Origin: AP-15 sp963796155
GTDB taxonomy: Bacteria > Pseudomonadota > Alphaproteobacteria > ATCC43930 > CGMCC-115725
Length of the DNA stretch: 64,000 bases
Assembly: GCA_963796155.1 (NCBI GenBank)
Contig: CAWCKT010000008.1
Coordinates: 1 to 64,000, forward strand
Reading direction: 5' to 3'
Part shown: piece after piece, positions 8,851 to 17,710 of the stretch
Position numbering within the stretch: the first letter of the stretch is position 1
Layout of the letters: every line of letters starts with the position of its first letter
Position numbers and translations under genes: made by a program
Notes under the pieces: model-generated
Seen by the model: the letters and a program-made list of their open reading frames with translations, nothing else
Databases searched by the model: none
Told to the model about the DNA's origin: nothing

Positions 8851-9888
8851 TCACCGCTTCTCGATGACGGCAGCGAGCAAGTCGGCGGCCTGCCGGCACT
8901 GCTCGCGGCTCACGTCCAGATGGGTCACCGCGCGCACCGTACGCGCGCCGAACGCCGAGACCAGCACGCCCATCTTATGGGCGCGGCTGACGACCGTCGC
9001 CGCGTCGGGCGCTCCCTCTTCCATCCGGAAGATCACGATGTTGCTTTGCACCGTCGCGAGATCGAGGCTGATGCCGCGCAGTCCTCCGACCCGTTCCGCC
9101 AAGAGCCGCGCATTCTCGTGATCTTCGGCGAGGCGTGCGAGGTTGTGGTCGAGCGCCCAGAGACCGGCTGCCGCGAGGATGCCCGATTGACGCATTGCGC
9201 CGCCGAACATGCGCCGCACGCGCACCGCGCGGGAGATGTCTTCGCAGCGGCCGGCGATCAGGCTGCCGACCGGGCACCCCAACCCTTTCGACAGCGCCAC
9301 CGAGACGAGATCGAAGGGTGCGGCGAGTTCGGCCAGTCTCCGGCCGGAGGCGACTGCGGCGTTGAACAGCCGTGCGCCGTCAAGATAACTGGCCATGCCG
9401 AGCTCGCGGGCCGCATCGCTGATTGCGACAACTTCGTCCTGAGGGAACACTACGCCGCCGCCGCGGTTGTGGGTGTTCTCGATCGCGACCAATGTCGTCG
9501 GCGGGAAGACGATGTGACCTGACGGCTTGTGGGCTGAGCGCAGGTCGGCAGCAGTGAATAGCCCGCCGCGGCCGACGACGGCGAACTGCACGCCGGAATT
9601 CGCCGCGCCCGCTCCTGATTCGTGCCAGACGATGTGCGCCTCATCGCCGAGGATGACCTCGTCACCGGGTCGGGTCAAAAGCTTGAGGCCGATCTGGTTC
9701 GCCATCGTGCCACTGGGCACGAAGAGCGCCGCCTCCTTGCCGAGCAGCTCGGCGATCCGCTCCTGCAGCCGGTTGACCGACGGATCCTCGCCGTACTGGT
9801 CGTCGCCAACCGGCGCATCGGCCATCGCCCGCCGCATTCCCGGTGAAGGCGAGGTCACCGTGTCGGAACGCAGATCGATGCGGGTCAT
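8851..9888 (-). CDS. ltaE: low-specificity L-threonine aldolase
   Basis: 345 aa, PLP-dependent fold type I. Cleaves L-threonine or L-allo-threonine to glycine and acetaldehyde. Key sites: the N-terminal DLRSDTVTSPSPGMRRAM block (residues 5-22), PSGTMANQIGLK (58-69), GDEAHI with the ring-stacking His (81-86), ENTHNRGGG (137-145), the DGAR Asp (170-173) and the Schiff-base lysine in SVALSKGLGCPVG (K201). It overlaps the upstream esterase gene by 4 bp (ATGA), so the pair is likely one operon. Confidence 0.93.
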   Translation of the reverse strand: MTRIDLRSDTVTSPSPGMRRAMADAPVGDDQYGEDPSVNRLQERIAELLGKEAALFVPSGTMANQIGLKLLTRPGDEVILGDEAHIVWHESGAGAANSGVQFAVVGRGGLFTAADLRSAHKPSGHIVFPPTTLVAIENTHNRGGGVVFPQDEVVAISDAARELGMASYLDGARLFNAAVASGRRLAELAAPFDLVSVALSKGLGCPVGSLIAGRCEDISRAVRVRRMFGGAMRQSGILAAAGLWALDHNLARLAEDHENARLLAERVGGLRGISLDLATVQSNIVIFRMEEGAPDAATVVSRAHKMGVLVSAFGARTVRAVTHLDVSREQCRQAADLLAAVIEKR

Positions 9889-10781
9889 CGCGCACCTCCC
9901 GCCGTCAATCCCATCAGCTCAAGCGCCGCCCGTCCGAGCAGACCGTACGGGTTGCCGAGGGTCTCGGGCAATTCGAAATGGTTATAGTGCTCGCCGACCA
10001 GGAGCCGCACCTTCTTGCCGGCGGCCTCGACTGCAGCAGCGAACTCGCGGTTCTGGCGCTGGAACTCGGGAGTCTCGCAGTTGCCGTAGGCGACGATCAG
10101 GGGGGCATGCAATCGGTCGAGATGCCGGATCGGGCTCAGCGCCGTGACGGTCGCGTCGTCGAAGCGGACATAGCTATTGCGTGCTGAGAGCCGCACCGGT
10201 GTCAGATCGTACATGCCGCTGATGCACATGCCGCCTTTGATGAGGTTAGCTGGCAGGCCGAATTGGTACTGCCAGTCGGTCGTCAGCGCGACCGCGGCGA
10301 GATGCCCACCCGAGGATTGGCCGGCAAGATAGAGCCGGTTCGGGTCGCCGCCGAAGTGGGCCGCATTCTTGTATACCCAGGCAACGGCGCGGCGGACTTG
10401 CTCGGCGAGCACCATCAGATTGCCGCCGACATCCTGCACCCACGCGAAGTCAGGCACGACATAATCTGCCCCGGCAGCGAGGAGCATCTCGGCCGGCACC
10501 GCGAAATCCTTCGAGCGCCCGCTGCGCCAGGCGCCGCCATGGATGAAGACGAAGACCGGCGCCACCTCCCGCGCGGTGCGGTAGATGTCGAGCCGCTCGA
10601 TCTCGGCCGACCCGTAGGAAGCGCGTTCGGGCTCGCCGAGGCGCCGGCGCACCATTTCGCTGTTCTTGATCCGCCGCTCGATCAGCTGCGCGCGGTTCGG
10701 CGCATAGCCTGCTTGGTCATAGGCCGCGTCGAGTGCGGCCTGGTCGTAGTCAAGGAATACCGCTTGGCCTTTTCCGGGCAT
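9885..10781 (-). CDS. alpha/beta hydrolase, kynurenine formamidase/esterase type
   Basis: 298 aa. The oxyanion-hole motif HGGAW (residues 81-85) and nucleophile elbow GQSSGG (Ser156) are present, with DAPLI-type strand LHAPLIVAYGN and a likely catalytic His in GEHYNHFELP near the C-terminus. HGGxW hydrolases of this layout include arylformamidases that cleave N-formylkynurenine, but there is no tryptophan-pathway gene beside it, so the substrate is open. Cytosolic, no signal peptide. Confidence 0.85.
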   Translation of the reverse strand: MPGKGQAVFLDYDQAALDAAYDQAGYAPNRAQLIERRIKNSEMVRRRLGEPERASYGSAEIERLDIYRTAREVAPVFVFIHGGAWRSGRSKDFAVPAEMLLAAGADYVVPDFAWVQDVGGNLMVLAEQVRRAVAWVYKNAAHFGGDPNRLYLAGQSSGGHLAAVALTTDWQYQFGLPANLIKGGMCISGMYDLTPVRLSARNSYVRFDDATVTALSPIRHLDRLHAPLIVAYGNCETPEFQRQNREFAAAVEAAGKKVRLLVGEHYNHFELPETLGNPYGLLGRAALELMGLTAGGAR

Positions 10782-11005
10782 CGCACCCCGCTATTCGTGC
10801 TGCGGCCTGAGGGGAGAAAGGGACAAAGCCTTACACAAATTACCGCTCGCAGGCGAGCTTCCGCGTGCGCATTGCGCTGGATCTGAGGGCATCACCCGTT
10901 GGCGATGATACGTCGATGCCGGGGGTTGATCCGGGCACGCATGTGCCCGAAACTGCAGCCGTCAGTGCCGAAAACGCGTGGATTACCGGGTCACCCGGGG
11001 GTTGA

Positions 11006-11022
11006 TGCGACGGTCCGTCGCA
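11006..11022. promoter_or_regulatory. 17-bp perfect dyad, possible operator
   Basis: TGCGACGG-T-CCGTCGCA, 8-bp arms around one base, lies about 50 bp before the small membrane protein start at 11074. It may be a regulator site or a hairpin; function unproven. Confidence 0.35.
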
Positions 11023-11073
11023 ACCGTAAGCCGGGAGGGTGGTGATAACGCTTCACCTTGGCAGGGTGCGTCG

Positions 11074-11373
11074 ATGATCGGGCGGCTGATCGGCTGGATT
11101 ATGTTTCTCGCCGGGGCCGCCGTGCTGGTCCGCGATTTGTCTGTCTGGATCGACACGGGGCATTGGGCGCCGCTCGTACTCGGCCAGCTTTGGTATTCGC
11201 TCAACCGTTCGAGTTTGAACCTCGTGCAAGCGGTGACCCAGCGCTACATCCACCCTTTCCTGTGGGACCCGATCATTGTCAGCGTGCTGTTGAGTTGGGC
11301 CTTCGCGGTGCTGATGTTTCTGGGCCTGCTGCTCCTCGTCCTTTTCCGAAAGCGCCAGGAGCGGCGCTTCTGA
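11074..11373 (+). CDS. small membrane protein
   Basis: 99 aa starting at ATG 11074 (MIGRLIGWIMF); an upstream in-frame ATG at 10978 lacks a good ribosome site. There are two predicted membrane spans: LIGWIMFLAGAAVLVRDL at the N-terminus and IIVSVLLSWAFAVLMFLGLL near the C-terminus, ending in a basic tail (RKRQERRF). A similar small two-span protein is common in Rhodospirillales-like genomes; its function is unknown. Confidence 0.65.
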   Translation: MIGRLIGWIMFLAGAAVLVRDLSVWIDTGHWAPLVLGQLWYSLNRSSLNLVQAVTQRYIHPFLWDPIIVSVLLSWAFAVLMFLGLLLLVLFRKRQERRF

Positions 11374-11857
11374 CCCGACGCGCCATCCGATGGCTGCCGA
11401 CGCCCCGCGCGCGCAACGACATGATAGCTGAGCGCACCGGATTGATCTTCACGCGTGCGAGGCGCGGCGGCGGGAACGCGCATCCGGCGCTGACGAGGAT
11501 GATCGAATAAGAACTGGAGCCTCCCGGCGTCATTCCATCGACGCCGGTAAAGGGCCTGACCACCGTCAGAGTTTCAGCTCTGGGCGACGGGGCGTCGGCT
11601 CTCCTAATTATCTAAAACATTATACATTAATTAACTATAATATATAACAGTTGCCATATTTAGCTGATTAGGACATCACAGCATTATATGCTCGCCAATT
11701 CGGAGATATGTGTGGAAGATGCGGTCGGCCGCGTTCAAGCGGTGGTTGCCCCCAGGCTTTGCCATTGTACGGAAGCCACGGCCGCCTGCAACAGGTTTGC
11801 CGGTTGGGTGGTGCCGACTTTAGTTATCCTCGGAGACCATTGAGCGTTCCGCGCAGC
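11374..11857. other. intergenic region with a very AT-rich patch
   Basis: No gene seen. Bases 11600-11692 are strikingly AT-rich (runs such as ATTATACATTAATTAACTAT) in otherwise GC-rich DNA. The patch lies upstream of the DUF5131 gene and could hold its promoter or mark imported DNA. The rest of the interval is ordinary in composition. Confidence 0.6.
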
Positions 11858-13108
11858 ATGGCCTTTGGGCGAAGGCTGGCTGCTGGGTCCGCCTCGGATG
11901 CTGCTGGCGGTGGGCGATCCCGGCCGGCGCGCGATGAGTGGTACGACGCGAGTTGGAACCCGACCGCCGGTTGCTCGGTGTACAGCCCCGGATGCGAGAA
12001 CTGCTGGGCGATGCGGGTTGCCGCCCAACTCGCCCGCATGGGCGGAGCCGCGGCCGCGCGATACGCTGGCCTGACCAGGATGGAGCGAGTGGGCCCGGTG
12101 TGGACCGGAGAGATTCGGGTCCGTGGCGACTTGCTGACCTGGCCGCTGTTCCGCCGACAGCCACGCCGTATCGCCGTCGACTCGATGTCGGATCTGTTCC
12201 ACGAGACCCTCGCGACCGCAACGATCGATCTGCTGCACGCCGTCATGGCCGTCGCGCATTGGCATACTTTCTTGGTGCTGACCAAGCGCGCTCGGCGCAT
12301 GCGCGAATATTACAGCGACCCGGAAACGCCGCGCCGCATTGCCGGGGAAATTGCGACGCTGTCGTCGGTGATTTTGCCGATCGAGGGCTCTCGGCGAAAC
12401 TCCGCCCTAGGAGTGGACCCGAGAGGCAGCGGCGATGGCGCAAGTTCCCGCTCGACACGGGCCGTCAAACGCCCGACCACTGCTCCCCAGCGGAGCGCCG
12501 GGAGCGCGCGAACTGGCGGCACTCCGCGGCACTGGGTCCCCGGGTTTTCGCGGGTGAAATACGAAGCTTCGGGCGCAAGTGCGACGGAAATTCGCCGCGT
12601 CGGGCTCGAACCATGGCCACTGCCCAACCTCTGGCCTGGTGTTTCGGTCGAGGATCAAAATCGGATTACGCGGGTCGGCGATTTGCTCCAAACGCCTGCC
12701 GCGATGCGCTGGGTTTGCTTCGAACCCCTGATTGACCGGATCAGGCCTGACGCCGTGCCGATTGGCGACGGCTTCTTTGACTCCCTTGCCGGGCGACATT
12801 ACGCGATCGATGGCCGAGGCCGGGCCGTCGCTCTCGACGAACCCGCATGGCGACCGCTCGACTGGATAGTCGCCGGCGGAGAGATTGGCGCCGGTGCGCG
12901 GCCGACGCACCCGGACTGGGTCCGCGAGCTCCGCGACCAATGCGTTGCGGCTGGTGTTCCCTTCTTCTTCAGGCAATGGGGCGAATGGGCCCCGGCGCCG
13001 CCGCAGAGGCCCGACCAAATAGTCGTTCGCATCGGGAAACGCGCATCGGGCCGCCTCCTCGACGGCCACACCTGGGATGAGATGCCGGCGGTGCTGCGGG
13101 CCGGATGA
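11858..13108 (+). CDS. DUF5131 (phage Gp37/Gp68-like) family protein
   Basis: About 416 aa. The family opening W(Y/T)DASWNPTAGCS, cysteine motif GCSVYSPGCENCW (about 11969-12007), then DSMSDLFHE, FLVLTKRARRM, NLWPGVSVEDQ, FEPLI and DWIVAGGEIGAGARP are all present. The Cys motif resembles a radical-SAM-like cluster site, but catalysis is unproven; the family occurs in phages and mobile regions. An extra low-complexity stretch of about 85 residues (roughly 12370-12620) separates the two halves and looks unlike the family. The start is uncertain: ATG 11858 was chosen; the domain begins near 11938. Confidence 0.82.
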   Translation: MAFGRRLAAGSASDAAGGGRSRPARDEWYDASWNPTAGCSVYSPGCENCWAMRVAAQLARMGGAAAARYAGLTRMERVGPVWTGEIRVRGDLLTWPLFRRQPRRIAVDSMSDLFHETLATATIDLLHAVMAVAHWHTFLVLTKRARRMREYYSDPETPRRIAGEIATLSSVILPIEGSRRNSALGVDPRGSGDGASSRSTRAVKRPTTAPQRSAGSARTGGTPRHWVPGFSRVKYEASGASATEIRRVGLEPWPLPNLWPGVSVEDQNRITRVGDLLQTPAAMRWVCFEPLIDRIRPDAVPIGDGFFDSLAGRHYAIDGRGRAVALDEPAWRPLDWIVAGGEIGAGARPTHPDWVRELRDQCVAAGVPFFFRQWGEWAPAPPQRPDQIVVRIGKRASGRLLDGHTWDEMPAVLRAG

Positions 13109-13281
13109 GAAGCCTCGCACGCCAAGGTCGTCGGTTCGCCTGAGGAGCTTTTGGGGGAAAGGGGCATTTCGCAAAGCGCAAGCGGCGCGGGTTGGCGACT
13201 TGCGCGGCGATCGCCCGCTCCGCATATTCTGGTGCCGGAAAGGGGACACGGATATTCGGCAGGGGACGCGGAGCCGGAAAA

Positions 13282-14022
13282 TTGCGTATTCTCGGCCTGG
13301 TGGTTGCTGCCTTATTTGTTCTTCCACCATTGGTGAGCGGTTGCGTGTTCGGTCGACCAGACGGCGTTCCCTGGTATGCGGCGCGGCGCGACCCCTCCGG
13401 GCTGGCGCCCGATCCGGCAATCACGCCCGACGCGGTAATCCAGGTCTACGCCGCTCGGGCCGTCGCCTGGCGCGGCGCCTTCGCCGTCCACACCTGGATC
13501 GCAGTGAAGCCTTCGGGGGCTCAGCGTTATTCCCGTTACGAGGTGCTCGGCTTTGGGGTGGCAAGCGGCGCCCCGGCAGTGCGCATCGACCGCACGGGCC
13601 CCGACAATTATTGGTTTGGGGCACCTCCCGCGCTCGTGCTTGATCGCCGCGGGCCGGGCTGCGACGCGATCATCAAAAAAATCCGGGATGCCGTGGCGCG
13701 TTATCCCTATCCGCACGATTATCGCGCGTGGCCGGGTCCCAACAGCAACACGTTTACCGCATATATCGCCCGTTCGGTCCCGGAACTCGGTCTTGCGCTG
13801 CCGGCGAACGCCATCGGTAAGGACTTCCTGCCGGGCGGCGCAGTGTTCGACGCGGCGCCGAGCGGCACGGGGTTTCAGATCTCGCTTCTTGGCATCGCAG
13901 GTCTGCTCGTCGCGTCCGACGAGGGGGTCGAGTTCAACCTTCTCGGGCTCACGATCGGGTTCGACTTCAAGGCGCCCGCGCTGAAATTACCGGCGATCGG
14001 GCGGCTCGGCATCCTCTCGTGA
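13282..14022 (+). CDS. DUF3750 family protein
   Basis: About 246 aa from TTG 13282, preceded by GGAG and giving an N-terminal hydrophobic signal (LGLVVAALFVLPPLVSG). The DUF3750 core follows: WIAVKPSGAQRYSRYEVLG, then GPDNYWFGAPP, YPYPHDYRAWPGPNSNTF and LPANAIGKDFLPGG. It is probably exported or membrane anchored. The function of the family is not known. The nearby upstream frame with ATG 13192 adds residues without family support. Confidence 0.8.
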   Translation: MRILGLVVAALFVLPPLVSGCVFGRPDGVPWYAARRDPSGLAPDPAITPDAVIQVYAARAVAWRGAFAVHTWIAVKPSGAQRYSRYEVLGFGVASGAPAVRIDRTGPDNYWFGAPPALVLDRRGPGCDAIIKKIRDAVARYPYPHDYRAWPGPNSNTFTAYIARSVPELGLALPANAIGKDFLPGGAVFDAAPSGTGFQISLLGIAGLLVASDEGVEFNLLGLTIGFDFKAPALKLPAIGRLGILS

Positions 14023-14362
14023 CCAGCTTGCAGGTATCGAGCTGGGAACTTAAGTCCGCCATTTCGGAAGGGTGCCTCGAAATACGGGCACACCTCGTTT
14101 CCCCAACTGCCAGACATTGGACGCAGGCGAATATAGGTATCGCCCTTGCCGGTCGTGAGATCGCCCGGCACCTGCATGATCTCGGAGCGAATACCGCGGG
14201 CCGCCTCCCCCGACCAAGAGGGACCGGTCCCGGTTTCTCAGCGCGCTTCACATGGCCTTGCAGGCCGCATTGGGGGGTGAAGCTTGGAACAGCGGGCGGA
14301 GGCGGTGGATCGCTGGTAATGATGTCCGTTGATAATATCAGCAAGAGCCAGGGGTAGGACGC
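14023..14362. other. intergenic region, nothing recognised
   Basis: 340 bp between DUF3750 and the esterase. Frames on both strands are open for 60-110 codons but carry no recognisable family and no good ribosome site. I see no clear terminator or repeat. Confidence 0.4.
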
Positions 14363-15370
14363 ATGCGCAGGTTCTTCGGGTCGATGGGTTCCGTCAGCCG
14401 AGTCACCATCCAGAGCCAGGCGCTCAAGAGTAATATGCTGGGTGATCCGTTGGTGCGCGTCGTCGATGTGTATGTCCCGGCGGGGCACGACGGACAAGGA
14501 CTACCCCTGCTTGTGGACCTCGTCGGCTTCACGGGAAGCGGCCTATCGCATACGAATTGGGCCGGCTTCCGCGAGAATCTCCCCGAACGGCTCGACCGGC
14601 TGATCGGCGAACAGCGCATGCCGCCTGTCGTCGTCGCCTTTCCCGATTGCTTCACCCAACTCGGCGGCAACCAATACATCAACTCGGCGTCCATGGGTGC
14701 CTGGGAGGACTTCCTGCTGCAGGAAATGCTGCCGGCAATCGAGCAGCGCTTCGGGTGCGGCGGCACCGGGCGCCGCGGCGTGTTCGGCAAGAGCTCCGGC
14801 GGGTACGGCGCGGTCACGCACGCGCTGCGCCATTCCGACATCTGGTCAGCCGCGGCTTGTCATTCCGGCGACATGGGCTTCGAGGTCTGCTATCTGCCCG
14901 ACATGCCTGCGGTGCTGCGGGCACTCGCCGGAGCCGAGAACTCCATCGAGCGCTGGTGGCAGCAGCTTGAGGCAGCCCGAAAGCATCCAGAGGGGTCCAG
15001 CAAAGTGATCAACGCGCTGGCGATGGCAGCCAGCTACGATCCAGATCCCGCGCAATTCCTTGGGATCCGGCTACCGGTCACGCTCGACACCTGCGAGGTG
15101 ATCGAGGAACGCTGGGCGAATTGGCTGCGGCAAGACCCTGTAGCCGCGCTCGAAACCCAGGCGAGCAATCTCCGCAGACTGAAGGCGCTCTACATCGACT
15201 GTGGTGAGAAGGATCAGTTCAATCTGCTCTACGGCGCCCGCCGGTTCGTGCGGCGGCTGAACGAGCTTGGCATTGCGCATCGCTACGAGGAGTTCCCCGA
15301 CAACCACACCGGTGTCGATTATCGGATGGACGAGAGCTTGCCTTTTCTGGCCCAAGCGCTGTCTGGCTGA
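14363..15370 (+). CDS. esterase D-like alpha/beta hydrolase
   Basis: 335 aa, putative-esterase (PF00756-like) fold. The nucleophile elbow GKSSGG (Ser144) lies in RGVFGKSSGGYGAVTHAL; likely acid Asp284 (DCGEKDQFN) and His315 (FPDNHTGVD). A tetra-position FPDCFTQLGGNQYINS block is typical of this group. No signal peptide. The substrate is unknown; family members cleave acyl esters such as S-formylglutathione or siderophore esters. Confidence 0.82.
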   Translation: MRRFFGSMGSVSRVTIQSQALKSNMLGDPLVRVVDVYVPAGHDGQGLPLLVDLVGFTGSGLSHTNWAGFRENLPERLDRLIGEQRMPPVVVAFPDCFTQLGGNQYINSASMGAWEDFLLQEMLPAIEQRFGCGGTGRRGVFGKSSGGYGAVTHALRHSDIWSAAACHSGDMGFEVCYLPDMPAVLRALAGAENSIERWWQQLEAARKHPEGSSKVINALAMAASYDPDPAQFLGIRLPVTLDTCEVIEERWANWLRQDPVAALETQASNLRRLKALYIDCGEKDQFNLLYGARRFVRRLNELGIAHRYEEFPDNHTGVDYRMDESLPFLAQALSG

Positions 15371-15469
15371 GTTCTATGGTGTCGGGCGAGATCGACATAG
15401 GAGGCGCGTGGAGCCGGAAGGCAGGTTGAGACAGCTGATGACGGAATACCGAACCCGACCAGGTCATGG

Positions 15470-15775
15470 TCAGTTCGTCATCTCGTGCATCCCGGCGCTC
15501 TCCGCTTCGGCACGGCAGGCATAACGGCCTCCAGCCGTCTGGCCATATGATCCATGCCCCTTGAGATGATAGGCTCCGTTCTGGACGTCGAGCCAAACGA
15601 CAGTATCGCCTGGGCAATGTTCCTGCGCCTGCTGTTCGGTCCGGAACGCCACTAGGACGGTAGGTGAGTGCCCGCATGACGCGCAGAACAGAGCGGCCAT
15701 CACGGCAACCGCCGAACGCAGATCGCGCGCAGAACCCGCGCTCGAGGCAACCCGGGGCGGTGCCCTACTGATCAT
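15470..15775 (-). CDS. small Cys-containing envelope protein
   Basis: About 101 aa. After a short hydrophobic stretch (AVAVMAALFCASCG) comes a conserved core: AFRTEQQAQEHCPGDTVVWL, YHLKGHGSYG and RYACRAEAESAG. This core is shared with a family of small proteobacterial proteins of unknown function (AQxHCPxDTVVWLN...YHxxG...YGxTxxGxYxC), usually exported. The lipobox is imperfect. The start is uncertain; ATGs at 15835, 15775 and 15700 are all open. Confidence 0.6.
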   Translation of the reverse strand: MISRAPPRVASSAGSARDLRSAVAVMAALFCASCGHSPTVLVAFRTEQQAQEHCPGDTVVWLDVQNGAYHLKGHGSYGQTAGGRYACRAEAESAGMHEMTN

Positions 15776-15952
15776 CCGCGTTTCCGTGCCCCACAATCCC
15801 GAGGTCCATACTTGTAGCACGCGAAATTGCGCCAAGTCCCGTGCTCCACATAATCAGTCCTCCCAAACGTGCGGCCTGCTGCTGTTCGAGGCAGGGCCGA
15901 TGCTCGGCGAACGGCTCATACCCAGGGGCTCGACAACCGTGCCTAATCCATT

Positions 15953-16288
15953 TCACGGCGAGGGCGCACTCGTTGGGGCGGCTCTCGCCCTCAGGTTAGC
16001 GTCGGTGACCAGGTCAAGAAAACTAGCCCGCAAAACATCGCCTGTCGGATCGCCGGACTTCGAGACAAGCCAGCAAACGTAACGCTCGGGGCGCGAGTTA
16101 ATGTGACAGTATGCTTGCGACATCAGGCAGTATGCCGCTTCCAGTAATGGGCCAAGCTCCTGAGTTGCGGTGTCAAAACTTACAACGATCGCCGATACCT
16201 TTGCATCGCTATTGGCCGGGGCAAGTCGATGCGGGGGTCGCCGAGCGCTGCCGCCAGGCTCACAATCTTTGGGAGCTCCTTTCGTCAT
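15953..16288 (-). CDS. possible HxsD-like protein
   Basis: 111 aa. The segment IVVSFDTATQELGPLLEAAY, a further aromatic helix, CWLVSKSGD, and FLDLVTDANLRARAA follows the general layout of HxsD, a small protein of the His-Xaa-Ser repeat peptide-modification system. No hxsA, hxsB or hxsC gene is nearby, and the C-terminus ends early. The assignment is by eye from spacing of conserved positions and is weak; it may be an unrelated small protein. Confidence 0.33.
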   Translation of the reverse strand: MTKGAPKDCEPGGSARRPPHRLAPANSDAKVSAIVVSFDTATQELGPLLEAAYCLMSQAYCHINSRPERYVCWLVSKSGDPTGDVLRASFLDLVTDANLRARAAPTSAPSP

Positions 16289-16506
16289 CGGATTTGGCTC
16301 CGCTTGTTCGCGTGTTCGACGGAGCGTCCTGTTTATCGTTCAATCCCTAACCGAGACTAAACCGGCCGGAGAGGCCGAGGCGAAGGCGTTAGAGCGGAAT
16401 AGTCCCGGCAACTAAGCGGACTTCGCCCCGGCAGAGCGGAGGGTCGACAGAGCTGTCGCAGCCGTTGCAGGATGCCACGCCAATCCATCCTGGAAGGAAA
16501 CCCAAA

Positions 16507-17064
16507 ATGCCCGATACGCCAACCTTTGGCCGCTACGTCGAGATCCCTTATGACCAGATGACGCCGGAGCAGCAGGAGGGTTATCGCTCTCTGATCGAAA
16601 CTCGTGGCGCGCTCGGCGGGCCGAACAAGATTTGGGTGCACAACCCCGAGTTGGCGAAGGTGATGGGGCCGTTAGGCGCTTATTTCCGCACCGGCTATTC
16701 GCTGAGCGAGCGCGAGCGCGAGATCGCCGTGGTCATTATCAACAGCAAGTGGCATTCGATCTACCCGACCAACGCGCACGAGCGTGCCGGCAAGGCCGCC
16801 GGGCTGCCGGCCGACAAGGTTGAGGCGCTCTTGTCCGGTCTGCCGACCTCGTTCTCCGATACGCGCGAGCAGGTCGTCTACGAGCTGGCGATGTGCCTCG
16901 CGAATTCACGCTGGGTCGCCAAAGGGCTTTACGACCGCGCGGTCGAAGCGCTTGGGCATGTCGGCATCACCGATGTCATTTGCCTGATGGGCTTCTACAG
17001 CAGCGTATCGATGACCCTCGCGTTTTATGACGTGCCCGCTGGGGCGACGGGCATGGCGCGCTGA
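16507..17064 (+). CDS. carboxymuconolactone decarboxylase-family protein
   Basis: 185 aa from ATG 16507 with ribosome site GGAAGGA. An AhpD-like all-helical fold: LSEREREIAVVIINSKW, then NAHERAGKAAGLPADKVEAL and VVYELAMCLANSRWV. It lacks the CXXC redox pair of true AhpD, with THERAG-like chemistry (NAHERAG) instead, as in gamma-carboxymuconolactone decarboxylase relatives. The exact reaction is unknown. It stands alone on the plus strand. Confidence 0.85.
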   Translation: MPDTPTFGRYVEIPYDQMTPEQQEGYRSLIETRGALGGPNKIWVHNPELAKVMGPLGAYFRTGYSLSEREREIAVVIINSKWHSIYPTNAHERAGKAAGLPADKVEALLSGLPTSFSDTREQVVYELAMCLANSRWVAKGLYDRAVEALGHVGITDVICLMGFYSSVSMTLAFYDVPAGATGMAR

Positions 17065-17278
17065 ATAACTGGGCCAGAAGGAACACCCAGGAATTCGGCG
17101 AGCTGGTTGGTAAACCGTCGGTGGCAGACATCATGGAAGCGGACGCTTGTCATGCCCGGTCTGGCCGGTGCGCGATTAGGTCAAATCCGGCCGGGGAGCG
17201 GTACCCGATATCGGCTTCGCCTTTCGAGCCCGGGGCGTCCTGGTAAACCGGTCTTCCTATGATGCCGGCCCTAAGGGC

Positions 17279-17710
17279 TCAAGGTTGCGCCGCCTCACCG
17301 ACAGCCTTTAGCGTCCACGTCCGATTGCGATATGCGATGTGAACCTCTTCCTGCTCGAGGATTGTCCCGATTTTGGCGGCGAGTTCGTTGAGCAGTATCC
17401 GGACCGTGTCATCATCTAGATCGCCAGCATAGAGCGGCAGCACCTCGCCGGTAAAGATGGCGACGGGCTCGCGATCATGAGCGGCTTCCGCTTCCGAGCC
17501 CGCATAAACAACTTCGCCGCGGGTAAACATGCCCGAAAGAAACGGTTCAGCTCGAGCATCGCGCTCTCTCATCCACCGATGGGCCGCACGGATAGCCTCT
17601 TCAAGATCATAGATCCGGCCCGATGGGCCATAGCCAGCGCGCAAGCCCCAACTAATCTTGAACTCGCGCCGCGGACCTTCGGAGGTGGGAACGAGAGAGA
17701 AGTTCGTCAT
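17279..17710 (-). CDS. hypothetical protein
   Basis: 143 aa, not recognised. It begins MTNFSLVPTSEGPRREFKIS, contains IYDLEEAIRAAHRWMRERD and a C-terminal YRNRTWTLKAVGEAAQP. The amino acid mix is that of a soluble protein with mixed helix and strand, with no Cys or membrane span. Coding character is supported by length, composition and lack of a better overlapping frame. No operon partner is evident. Confidence 0.5.
   Translation of the reverse strand: MTNFSLVPTSEGPRREFKISWGLRAGYGPSGRIYDLEEAIRAAHRWMRERDARAEPFLSGMFTRGEVVYAGSEAEAAHDREPVAIFTGEVLPLYAGDLDDDTVRILLNELAAKIGTILEQEEVHIAYRNRTWTLKAVGEAAQP

Noticed and set aside
14019..14357. A 112-codon plus-strand gene
   Set aside because: No family, no ribosome site, and residues look like a frame artefact.
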